Assembly (NCBI RefSeq): GCF_051175315.1
Contig: NZ_CP195100.1
Coordinates: 4,154,001-4,218,000 of the forward strand
DNA: 64,000 nt
Source of the DNA: Tundrisphaera sp051175315
Lineage (GTDB): Bacteria > Planctomycetota > Planctomycetia > Isosphaerales > Isosphaeraceae
Direction: 5' to 3'
Shown here: positions 34,644 through 42,797 of the stretch, piece after piece
Layout: the number at the start of each line of letters is the position of its first letter
How positions within the stretch are numbered: the first letter of the stretch is position 1
Translations under genes and position numbers: made by a program
The notes under the pieces: model-generated
The model's input: only the letters and a program-made list of their open reading frames with translations
Told to the model about the DNA's origin: nothing
The model's database searches: none

Positions 34644-36440
34644 ATGCTCAACGCCCCCCTCAAAGAGTACGTGACGTCGCGCATCCTGCCCACGATCCAG
34701 ACGCCGGCACAGTACATCGGGGGGGAGTTGAACTCGGTCCGCAAGGACCACGGCACGGTCGCCGGGACGGTCTGCCTCGCCTTCCCGGATACCTACGCCC
34801 TGGGGATGAGCCACCACGGCCTCCAGGTGCTTTACAGCCTGATGAACGCCCACGGCTGGGCGTGCGAGCGGGCGTTCACGCCGCTGCCCGACTTCGAGAA
34901 GGCCCTCCGCGAGCACGAGCTGCCGCTCTACTCGCTGGAGACGTTCACGCCGCTCAAGGAGTTCGACGTCCTCGGCTTCTCGCTCCAGTACGAGATCGGG
35001 TACTCGAACGTCCTGACCATGCTCGACATCGGCGGGATCCCGCTCAAGGCCGAGGATCGCGGGCCGGACGACACGCTGGTGATCGCCGGCGGCCCCGGGG
35101 CCCAGAACCCCGAACTGCTCGCCCCCTACATCGACCTGTTCGTGATCGGCGACGGCGAGCCGAGCCTGCCCCACGTCTGCGACATGTGGGCGGCGATGCG
35201 GGATGACCCGACCCTGAGCCGCGCCGACAAGCTGGCGCGGATCGCCGGGTCGGTCGACTGGGCCTACGTCCCGCGGTTCTACGACATGACTTATGGCGAG
35301 GACGGGGTGATCACCGAGATCCACCGGACCCGCGACGACGTGCCGGCGGCGATCAAGCCGTGCGTGATCCGGGGGCTGGACGAGATCCCCTTGCCGACCG
35401 CCCCGGTCGTCCCATTCGTGGAGACGGCCCACGACCGGATCGCCATCGAGATCATGCGCGGGTGCCCCTGGCAGTGCCGGTTCTGCCAGAGCACCGTCAT
35501 CAAGCGACCCCTGCGCTATCGCACCGTCGAGACGATCGTCAACGCCGCGATGGAGAGCTACAAGAGCACCGGCTACGACGAGATCAGCCTCCTGTCGCTC
35601 TCGACCAGCGACTACCCGAACTTCGAAGAACTCGTCACCAAGATGAGCGAGGTGTTCACCCCGCTGGGGGTGAAGATCTCCCTGCCCAGCCTGCGGATCA
35701 CCGAGACCCTCAAGAAGATCCCGGCCCTCTTGCAGGAAGGCCGCCGCGGCGGGCTCACCCTGGCCCCCGAGGTCGCCCGCGACGACATGCGCGAGCAGAT
35801 CCGCAAGCCGATCGACAACAAGGACCTGTACGACGGGGCCGCCGAGGCGTTCCGCCGGGGCTGGCGGAAGGTCAAGCTCTACTTCCTGTGCGGCCTGCCC
35901 GGCGAACGCCCGGCCGACCTCGACGGGATCGTGGAGATGGCCGAGACCATCGCCCGGATCGGCAAGGACGTCACCGGCCGGTTCGCCGACGTCACGGCCA
36001 GCGTCTCCAACTTCGTCCCCAAGCCGCACACGCCCTACCAGTGGAACGGGATGCAGACCCGCGACTACTTCCACTGGGCCCACCGCTATCTGCGGAATCA
36101 GGTGCGGATCCGCTCGGTCACGATCAAGTGCCACAACATCGAGACCAGCCTCCTGGAAGGCATCCTCACCCGGGGCGACCGCCGCGTCGCCGCCGTGCTC
36201 GAAGAAGCCTGGCGCCGCGGCGCCCGGCTCGACGCCTGGACCGAGCACTTCGACGCCAAGCTCTGGTGGAAAACCTTCGAGGATCTCGGCATCGACGTCG
36301 CCTCTTACAGCCAGCGGGAACGCCCCGTGGATGAGGTCCTGCCCTGGGACCACATCCACGTCAAGAAGGGGCGCGAGTACCTCGCCAAGGAGCAGGGTCG
36401 TTCGGTGATCCAGCTCGCGGCCATGGCCGGGGCGGTCTGA
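34644..36440 (+). CDS. TIGR03960-family B12-binding-domain radical SAM protein
   Basis: A 598-residue protein with an N-terminal cobalamin-binding-like domain (about 40-200: 'AFPDTYALGMSHHGLQ', 'IAGGPGAQNPELLAPYIDLFV') and a radical SAM domain with the cluster motif 'RGCPWQCRFCQ' (about 270-280, CxxxCxxC). Then follow 'SLSTSDYPNFEEL', 'GLTLAPEVARDDMREQI' and 'YFLCGLPGERPADLDGI'. The C-terminus ends 'WDHIHVKKGREYLAKEQ', as expected for TIGR03960. Members usually sit beside a second radical-SAM-linked protein (TIGR03936, DUF2344), which is absent here. Biochemical reaction not known. Start ATG 34644 with GAGG upstream; divergent from uvrA. Confidence 0.88.
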   Translation: MLNAPLKEYVTSRILPTIQTPAQYIGGELNSVRKDHGTVAGTVCLAFPDTYALGMSHHGLQVLYSLMNAHGWACERAFTPLPDFEKALREHELPLYSLETFTPLKEFDVLGFSLQYEIGYSNVLTMLDIGGIPLKAEDRGPDDTLVIAGGPGAQNPELLAPYIDLFVIGDGEPSLPHVCDMWAAMRDDPTLSRADKLARIAGSVDWAYVPRFYDMTYGEDGVITEIHRTRDDVPAAIKPCVIRGLDEIPLPTAPVVPFVETAHDRIAIEIMRGCPWQCRFCQSTVIKRPLRYRTVETIVNAAMESYKSTGYDEISLLSLSTSDYPNFEELVTKMSEVFTPLGVKISLPSLRITETLKKIPALLQEGRRGGLTLAPEVARDDMREQIRKPIDNKDLYDGAAEAFRRGWRKVKLYFLCGLPGERPADLDGIVEMAETIARIGKDVTGRFADVTASVSNFVPKPHTPYQWNGMQTRDYFHWAHRYLRNQVRIRSVTIKCHNIETSLLEGILTRGDRRVAAVLEEAWRRGARLDAWTEHFDAKLWWKTFEDLGIDVASYSQRERPVDEVLPWDHIHVKKGREYLAKEQGRSVIQLAAMAGAV

Positions 36441-36457
36441 GATCGGGGGACACTGGC

Positions 36458-36646
36458 ATGGGCAAAGATCCTGACGAGGTCGAGGCCGGGGCGGAGTTGA
36501 TCTGCCCCCACTGCGACTCGCCCATCGAGAAGATCCAGATCGTCCAGCGGGAACTCACCACGCGAGGTTGGCTCGGCCTACCTGCTTTCGTCGCCGCCCT
36601 CGCGTGCCCGACCTGCCGCAGGCTCCTCGGGTTTCACCACGTTTAG
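36458..36646 (+). CDS. Tiny zinc-ribbon protein, 62 aa
   Basis: Starts 'MGKDPDEVEAGAELICPHC' 17 bp behind the radical SAM gene, with GGGGGA before the ATG. It has two cysteine pairs, 'CPHC' (16-19) and 'CPTC' (about 49-52), a four-cysteine zinc ribbon with a hydrophobic insert ('GLPAFVAALA'). Probably co-transcribed with the radical SAM gene. The 3' end touches the 32-bp palindrome. No family name recognised. A third small zinc-ribbon protein in this window (see 2836-3624), not obviously related. Confidence 0.6.
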   Translation: MGKDPDEVEAGAELICPHCDSPIEKIQIVQRELTTRGWLGLPAFVAALACPTCRRLLGFHHV

Positions 36647-36677
36647 CTGTAGGCTGGGTCTAGACCCAGCCTACAGC
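36646..36677. repeat. 32-bp perfect palindrome (REP-like, GTAG feet)
   Basis: Bases 36646-36677 are a perfect 32-bp palindrome centred on CTAG; the arms begin GCTGTAGGCTGGG. It contains GTAG on each side, as in the 9544-9611 element (CGTAGGGTGGG), and follows the stop codon of the 62-residue gene immediately (the last base of TAG is its first base). It could act as transcription terminator as well as REP. Confidence 0.75.
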
Positions 36678-36712
36678 GAATGAACTTCGGGGACGCTCGG
36701 ACGGAGATCAGC

Positions 36713-36976
36713 ATGAACGCAGCGAGTGGTGCCTTGGTGGGCCTGTTCGCCGGGCCCATGTTCCTCGCGATTATTGGCTTCGTTCTCGGCGGGATAGGCC
36801 GTGCGGCCCCGTGCCATTCCGCTCCCGACTTCATGAGCGGGGCTCTATTTGGCGCCTTCGGCTTTGTCTTCATTCTCGGGCTGCCAGCCATGGCTGTCGG
36901 GGCCATCGCCGGGGGAATATGGGGCCAGACGCTCGATCATCCCGTCGATCGACCCGGCTCCAATGAGAACGCTTGA
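36713..36976 (+). CDS. Small membrane protein, function unknown
   Basis: An 87-residue protein with two transmembrane segments ('GALVGLFAGPMFLAIIGFVLGGIG' part, about 5-28; and 'GALFGAFGFVFILGLPAMAVGAIAGG' part, about 41-66) joined by a short hydrophilic loop with one Cys and one His. Gly-rich helices suggest a small pore-like or oligomeric membrane protein, but no family is recognised. The ATG at 36713 has GGAGATC upstream; a longer start at 36680 would begin inside the palindrome arm and is less likely. Confidence 0.55.
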   Translation: MNAASGALVGLFAGPMFLAIIGFVLGGIGRAAPCHSAPDFMSGALFGAFGFVFILGLPAMAVGAIAGGIWGQTLDHPVDRPGSNENA

Positions 36977-37007
36977 GCCGACCCTGGCCTTGCAAGGGGA
37001 TTGAGAC

Positions 37008-39572
37008 GTGACGACCGGTGACCCAACGTCTCCGCCCCCGGCGGCCTGGACCTTCGAGCGGCGCCCCTGGGGCCGGGGCGACCTCCTGGCCCTGCTGGCG
37101 TGGACCGTGGCCGTGGCGGCGTTCTTCTGGGACGCCGTCAGCCTGTCCAGGGCGTTCTTCTACTTCGACGTCACCGAGATCAACTACCCGTACCGCTGGT
37201 TCCTGGCCGAGCAGTACCGGACCGGCCAGTTCGCGCGGTGGATGCCCGGCCTCTACTGCGGCTTCCCGCTCTATGCGGAGAGCCAGGCCGGATACTGGCA
37301 CCCGCTCAAGCCTTTGCTTTATCCCTGGATGCTCGCCTGGAAGGCGTTCAACCTCGACACGGTCGGGTCGGTCTGGCTGACCGGGTTGGCCACCTACGGG
37401 TGGCTCCGCCGCCACGTCGGGCCGTCGGGATCGCTGGCCGGCGCGGCCCTGTTCGGCCTCAGCGGGTTCGTCTGGGCGCACCTGATCCACACCAGCATGG
37501 CCAACGCCCTGATCAGCGTGCCTCTGGCGTTCTGGGCACTGGAAGTGGCCTGGGACGGGGGGAGGCTGCGGGGGCTCGGGCTGGGTGCGCTGGCGATGGC
37601 CTCTCAGGTGTTCTCCGGGCACCTGCAGGACACGATCCTGACCGGGATGGCGATCGGGATCTATGCCCTGTACCGGGCGGCGACCGAGCGGGGCTGGCGG
37701 GCCCGCCTGATGACCCTGGGCTTCGCGGCCGGCCTGGGAGGGCTGGGGATTGCCGTGGCGGCCGTCCAGTGGATGCCGTCCAAGAACCTCCTGGATCGGT
37801 CGCCCCGCGCCGGGGGCCTGACCTGGGAACAGTTGACCTACGGGTCGTGGTCGCCGGAACTCCTGCCGACGCTGATCGTCCGCGAGGCGTATGGCACCCG
37901 GGCCCGCGACACCGACTGGATGGACGGCTACTACCCTTACCACGAGATGAACGCCTACATGGGCCTGGTCGGCATGGCCCTGGCCGCCCTGGGGGCGCGG
38001 GCGGCGCGTGATCGCTGGGTGGCGTTCTGGGTGATCCTGCTCGGCCTGGGCTCGCTGGCGATGCTCGGCCGATACACGGCCCTGTTCGACCTGATGCACA
38101 AGGTCCCAGTGGTGGGCAGCTCGCGGATCCCGGTCCGCTACCATCTCTGGGTTTCGCTGGCCGTGGCGGCACTGGCGGCCGTCGGCGTCGATCGCCTGGC
38201 ACGCGTCGAGTTGGGGCGGGTCCGGCTCCGGGGGGCGTTGGGGTTCGTCGGCGTGCTAATCCTGCTCTCGATCCCGATCCTGGCGTTCGTCTACTACCCC
38301 GCCTGGGCCGACCCCCGGCGGTGGTCGGGCGGGCCGAACCTGAACCGCTCGCGCTGGCTGACCCGCGAGTTGGTGATCGCTTCCATCCGGACGGTGGCCC
38401 TCGCGCTGGCCGGCTGGTCGATCGCCCTGAGGGCGGCCCGGGAAATCCGGCCCGCGGCCCGGGCCCGGCTGGCGGCGTTGCTGCCTGTGGTCATCATCGC
38501 CGACCTGCTCGGCTCGCACCGGTTCGAGGCCCCGACGATCGACCCGAGCTACTGGACCGACCCGCCCGCCTCGGCGAAGAAGATCCTGGCCGACCCCGGG
38601 ACGATCCGGGTCTACGGGGTGGCGCAGGCGTCGTCGGGCGAGCCGGGCTACGCCTCCGAGTCGATCAACTTCCCCGCCGTCCGGGACACCTTGCCCTGGA
38701 GCCTCCCGCCGATCTGGGGCCTGCGATCGGCGACCGGCGAGACGCCGATGTACGACCGCCGGCTCCTGACCTTCCACGACCACGCCGCCCCCGGGCTCGT
38801 CCGATTCGACGTCGAGGGTGTGACGCACCTGCTCATGGATCGCCCGATCCCGGGATTCACCGGCCCGATCGAGCCGGCGGGCACCGCCTTCATCCATCGC
38901 AACACCACGGCCCAGCCCCGCGCCCGGGTTATGGGCCGGCCCGCCTATGTGGCCGACCAGGAAGCCGCCGGGAAGGCCCTGGGCGAGCTGGGGGCCGCAA
39001 TCCGGGACCGGGTGATCGTCGAGGATCCCGACCGACCCATCCCGATCGACGCCCCGGGCGAGGGGACCGCCCGGATCATGGTCGATGAGCCCGAGCGGGT
39101 CGAGGTCGAGGTCGAGGCGCGGGGGCCCGCCTATCTCGTTTTGGCCGACACCTTCGACCCCGGATGGTCGGCGACCCTGGACGGCCGCCCCGCGCCGATC
39201 CGCCCGGCCTTCGCCGCGTTCCGGGCGGTCGCCGTGAATGCCGGCCCGCATCGGGTCGTCTTCACCTACGAGCCGGCCGGATTCCGGCTCGGGCTGATCG
39301 CGACGATCGCGGGGCTGCTGGGCGTGCTCGCCTGCCTGGCCTGGCCGGGGCCGGTGCTGGCATCGGACCCGCCGCACGCCCCCCTGGGATGGCCCCGGCC
39401 GTGGCCGGCCGCATTCGCCTTGATCCTGATCGTCGTTGTGGCGGCCTCCACCATCCGACTCGGCCCCGATGGGTTGGGGATCCAGCCGAGGTGGCGGGGG
39501 AGCTTCCACGGCTTCACCTGGGGGGCGGGGATCGAGGCCATCGCGCCGATGCGGTCGTCGATCGGCCGCTGA
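37008..39572 (+). CDS. YfhO-like multi-spanning membrane protein
   Basis: An 854-residue integral membrane protein with about 12 hydrophobic helices in the first 500 residues, an extracytoplasmic region, and two C-terminal helices (about 755-775 and 795-815). The N-terminal 'FFYFDVTEINYPYRWF' is the kind of acidic/aromatic loop seen in GT-C and YfhO-like membrane glycosyltransferases. 'SGHLQDTI' and 'VVGSSRIPVRYHLW' are further conserved-looking loops. Function: probably polysaccharide or lipid glycosylation at the membrane, by family resemblance only. GTG start at 37008 with AAGGGG before it. Confidence 0.72.
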   Translation: MTTGDPTSPPPAAWTFERRPWGRGDLLALLAWTVAVAAFFWDAVSLSRAFFYFDVTEINYPYRWFLAEQYRTGQFARWMPGLYCGFPLYAESQAGYWHPLKPLLYPWMLAWKAFNLDTVGSVWLTGLATYGWLRRHVGPSGSLAGAALFGLSGFVWAHLIHTSMANALISVPLAFWALEVAWDGGRLRGLGLGALAMASQVFSGHLQDTILTGMAIGIYALYRAATERGWRARLMTLGFAAGLGGLGIAVAAVQWMPSKNLLDRSPRAGGLTWEQLTYGSWSPELLPTLIVREAYGTRARDTDWMDGYYPYHEMNAYMGLVGMALAALGARAARDRWVAFWVILLGLGSLAMLGRYTALFDLMHKVPVVGSSRIPVRYHLWVSLAVAALAAVGVDRLARVELGRVRLRGALGFVGVLILLSIPILAFVYYPAWADPRRWSGGPNLNRSRWLTRELVIASIRTVALALAGWSIALRAAREIRPAARARLAALLPVVIIADLLGSHRFEAPTIDPSYWTDPPASAKKILADPGTIRVYGVAQASSGEPGYASESINFPAVRDTLPWSLPPIWGLRSATGETPMYDRRLLTFHDHAAPGLVRFDVEGVTHLLMDRPIPGFTGPIEPAGTAFIHRNTTAQPRARVMGRPAYVADQEAAGKALGELGAAIRDRVIVEDPDRPIPIDAPGEGTARIMVDEPERVEVEVEARGPAYLVLADTFDPGWSATLDGRPAPIRPAFAAFRAVAVNAGPHRVVFTYEPAGFRLGLIATIAGLLGVLACLAWPGPVLASDPPHAPLGWPRPWPAAFALILIVVVAASTIRLGPDGLGIQPRWRGSFHGFTWGAGIEAIAPMRSSIGR

Positions 39573-39681
39573 TCCGGCCGAGGCGCGGTTGCCAGACGGC
39601 GGTCGCGGACCGTAAGGTGGAGGTCGGGTCGTCGGACATCCGTCTGGCCTGGATCGGCGACCCGCACATCGGAGCAGGCGA

Positions 39682-41964
39682 ATGGGAACGAATCGGGGCC
39701 GATGGCGGGCGATCGCGTGGGGGTTGGCCCTCGGGCTGGGGGTGGCGACGGCCTCCGCGCCGGCGGCGGCCCGGGCCCAGGGGGGACGCAACGTCTCGCG
39801 CGAGGAGGTCGAGCACGCGATCCGCGGCGGCGTCGCCTTCCTGCTCAAGGCCCAGAGGATTGACGGTTCGTGGGGCACCGAACTCGGTCAGTCGGCGCTG
39901 GTGACCCTGGCCCTGCTGACGGCCGGCGAGTCGCCCCGGTCGGCCCCGATGCAGAGGGCCCTGGAGGTCCTGCGCAAGGGCCGGGTCGAACCGCAGCACG
40001 AAACCTACACGATCGCGCTGATCACGATGGCCCTGGCCGCTGCCGACCCCGACCGCTATCGCGACGAGATCGCCCGATACGCCGAGTGGCTGGAGCGGGG
40101 GCAGACCCGGTCGGGCGCCTGGTCCTACAACGCCAGCGCGGCGGGCATGTCCCAGTCCGGCGACAATTCCAACACCCAGTACGCCCTGCTCGGGCTCCAC
40201 GCCGCCAGCGAGGCGGGCTTCGCCGTCCGCCCCGAGGCCTGGAACCGGGCGCGGGCCTACTGGATCGCCAACCAGGGGAATCAGGGCGGTTGGGGCTACC
40301 AGGGGCCGGCCGGCCCGACCGGCAGCATGACCTGCGCGGGGATCTCCAGCCTCATCATCACCGGGCTGAAGCGGGTCCAGGGCCGGGAAGTTTTGGTCAA
40401 CGGCGAGATCCGGGGATGCGGCCAGGAGGTGGTCAACCCGAACCTCCAGAACGGGCTCGACTGGATGGCCCGGAACTTCGACGTCACCCAGAACCCGGGA
40501 TCGCCCGGCATGTGGAAGTTCTATTACCTCTATGGTGTGGAGCGGGTCGGCCGGCTCAGCGGCCGGCGGTTCTTCGGCTCGCACGACTGGTATCGCGAGG
40601 GGGCCGCGCACCTGGTCCGGGGCCAGGACGGGCTGGAAGGCTTCTGGCGCGGGGGGGGCCCGGAAGGGGACCCGATCCTGACGACGAGCTTCGCCCTCCT
40701 GTTCCTGGCCAAGGGGCGGGCCCCGGTGCTGGTCAACAAGCTCCGCCACGGCCCGGGGGCGGACTGGAATAACGACCACGACGACATCGCTAACCTCGTC
40801 GGCGTGGTCTCGCGCGACTGGAAGCACCTGCTCACCTGGCAGGTGGTGGACCCCGACACGGCCAGCATCGAGGACATGCTCCAGGCGCCGATCGCCTACC
40901 TCAACGGCCACCGGGCGCCCCTGTTCTCCCCATCCGGCGAAGACCGGCTCCGCGAGTACGTCGAACAGGGGGGGATGATCGTCGCCGAGGCCTGCTGCGG
41001 CAGCGAGGAGTTCGACCGGGGCTTCAAGGCCCTGATGGAGAAGATCTTCCCCGACCCCGAGCTGGCGCTGAAAGTCCTGCACAAGGACCACGCCGTCTGG
41101 CGGGCCAGGTACGACCTGACCGATACACCCCAGCCGCTTTTCGGGATCGAGCATGGCTGCCGGACCGTGGTGATCTACTCGCCCGATGACCTGTCGTGCT
41201 ACTGGAACCAGCTGGAAAATGCCCCCGGCCACCCCACGGTCCAGTCCGCCACCAAGATCGGACAGAACATCGTGGACTATGCCACCGGCCGCGAGATGCC
41301 GGCCGACAAGCTGGCCGTCCGCGACATCGCCGACTTCAAGCCCGAGCAGCCCCGCCGCGGCGCCCTGCGGATCGCCAAGATCCGCCACGCCGGCGACTGG
41401 AACATCGCCCCTTTGGCCATCCCCAACCTCACGACCTCGCTCCGCGACAAGCTCAAATTCGACGTGGTCATCAACCACAAGGAACTCTTCCCGCGCGACC
41501 CCAACCTCGTCCATTACCCCCTGATCTACCTCCATGGGCGGGGCTCGGTCGCGTTCCCCGACGAGGACGAGGCCCCCCTCCGGCGCCACCTCTCGCCGGG
41601 CGGCGGCACCCTGTTCGTGGACGCCGCCTGCGGCAGCCCGGTCTTCGACGCCGCGTTCCGCCGGATGGTCGCCGAACTCCTCCCCAACAATCCGCTCGTC
41701 CCGATCCCCCCCGGCGACCCGTTCTTCACCCAGAAGATCGGCTACGACCTGTCCGGCTGCAAGCGGACCGTCGCGGCCGGCGGCACGACCGGGTTCCCCG
41801 AGCTGGAAGGGGTGAAGATCGACGGCCGCTGGGCCGTGATCTATTCCAAGCTCGACCTCGGCTGCGCCCTCCAGAAGCAGGCCGGCCTGGACTGCAAGGG
41901 CTACGTCCACGACAGCGCCTTGAAGATCGCCACCAACATCGTGATCTACTCGACCCTGCCCTGA
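39682..41964 (+). CDS. Secreted prenyltransferase/squalene-cyclase-repeat protein with two DUF4159 domains
   Basis: A 760-residue protein. Signal peptide at 1-33 ('LALGLGVATASAPAAARAQG'). An alpha/alpha toroid of prenyltransferase-type repeats (about 35-355) shows 'RIDGSWGTE', 'GAWSYNASAAGMSQSGDNSNTQ' and 'GGWGYQGPAGPTGSMTC'. It is followed by two DUF4159 domains (about 345-555 and 555-760), each with the loop 'EACCGSEEF' or 'DAACGSPVF' and the ending 'WAVIYSKLDLG'-like. The terpene-cyclase fold is present but no catalytic DxDD is visible. In planctomycetes such proteins occur in clusters with MoxR, DUF58 and BatA proteins. RBS GGAG at good distance. Confidence 0.83.
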   Translation: MGTNRGRWRAIAWGLALGLGVATASAPAAARAQGGRNVSREEVEHAIRGGVAFLLKAQRIDGSWGTELGQSALVTLALLTAGESPRSAPMQRALEVLRKGRVEPQHETYTIALITMALAAADPDRYRDEIARYAEWLERGQTRSGAWSYNASAAGMSQSGDNSNTQYALLGLHAASEAGFAVRPEAWNRARAYWIANQGNQGGWGYQGPAGPTGSMTCAGISSLIITGLKRVQGREVLVNGEIRGCGQEVVNPNLQNGLDWMARNFDVTQNPGSPGMWKFYYLYGVERVGRLSGRRFFGSHDWYREGAAHLVRGQDGLEGFWRGGGPEGDPILTTSFALLFLAKGRAPVLVNKLRHGPGADWNNDHDDIANLVGVVSRDWKHLLTWQVVDPDTASIEDMLQAPIAYLNGHRAPLFSPSGEDRLREYVEQGGMIVAEACCGSEEFDRGFKALMEKIFPDPELALKVLHKDHAVWRARYDLTDTPQPLFGIEHGCRTVVIYSPDDLSCYWNQLENAPGHPTVQSATKIGQNIVDYATGREMPADKLAVRDIADFKPEQPRRGALRIAKIRHAGDWNIAPLAIPNLTTSLRDKLKFDVVINHKELFPRDPNLVHYPLIYLHGRGSVAFPDEDEAPLRRHLSPGGGTLFVDAACGSPVFDAAFRRMVAELLPNNPLVPIPPGDPFFTQKIGYDLSGCKRTVAAGGTTGFPELEGVKIDGRWAVIYSKLDLGCALQKQAGLDCKGYVHDSALKIATNIVIYSTLP

Positions 41965-41981
41965 ACCGGAGGCGGACGGCG

Positions 41982-42680
41982 ATGCGGCTGACCCCCGCAA
42001 TGGCTGCGATTCTCGCGATCGGCGCGATCGGCGCCCCCCTCGAACCCGCACGATCGCAGGCCCCGCCCCGGCGTTGGGTCGCCCGGGTCGCCTGCCTCCG
42101 CCACGCCGGGCCCGGGAATGACCAGCCTCGGCCCCTGGCCGACGCCGAGTTGTTCCTCCGCGACCTGTCCAGGGTCGGCATCATCCTGGACCAGAAGGAG
42201 CTGGCCCTGACCGACCCCGAACTGGTTCGTTATCCCCTCGCCTATCTCCGAGGGCGCGAGGCGTTCGCGCTTTCGGAGGCCGAGCGCACGGCGCTCCGCC
42301 GCCACCTCTCGCCCGGCGGCGGCACCCTGTTCGCCGACGCGGCCGGCGGGAGCCCGGCCTTCGACGCCTCGTTCCGACGCCTGGTCGCCGCGATGTTCCC
42401 CGATGCGCCCCTGGTCCCGATCCCGCCCGACGATCCGATCTTCCGGGGGGAGTCCGGCTATCACATCGCAGACGTGAGGAGGACGGAGGCGGCCGGGGGC
42501 AAGTCCTCACCGCCGCGTCTGGAGGGCATCAAGGTCGGCGATCGTTGGGCGGTGATCTATTCGGATCTCGATATCGGCGACTCCTTGCAGCGCCGGGATT
42601 CTCCCGATCGCAGGGGGTATGCCCGCGAGGATGCCGCAAAACTCTTCGCGAATGCGGTGGTCCACGCCACCTCGCCCTGA
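41982..42680 (+). CDS. Single-domain DUF4159 protein (duplicate of the neighbouring domain)
   Basis: A 232-residue secreted protein with signal peptide (about 1-24). It begins 17 bp behind the previous gene and is the third DUF4159 domain in a row: 'RRHLSPGGGTLFADAAGGS' here versus 'RRHLSPGGGTLFVDAACGS' in the preceding gene. The fold resembles glutamine amidotransferase-like domains. The Cys in 'ACCGS/AACGS' is Gly here ('AAGGS'), so if that residue is functional this copy may have lost it. The ATG at 41982 has GGAGG at ideal spacing. Confidence 0.82.
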   Translation: MRLTPAMAAILAIGAIGAPLEPARSQAPPRRWVARVACLRHAGPGNDQPRPLADAELFLRDLSRVGIILDQKELALTDPELVRYPLAYLRGREAFALSEAERTALRRHLSPGGGTLFADAAGGSPAFDASFRRLVAAMFPDAPLVPIPPDDPIFRGESGYHIADVRRTEAAGGKSSPPRLEGIKVGDRWAVIYSDLDIGDSLQRRDSPDRRGYAREDAAKLFANAVVHATSP

Positions 42681-42797
42681 TCCGTGAGCTTCGGCGACTC
42701 GGGTGGGGACTTCGGTGGACCGTCGCAGTAAGATGAGATATGCCCCCCGGACCTCGGGGACGGCACCCTCCGAAGACGACTCCAGGGAGCCAGACGC

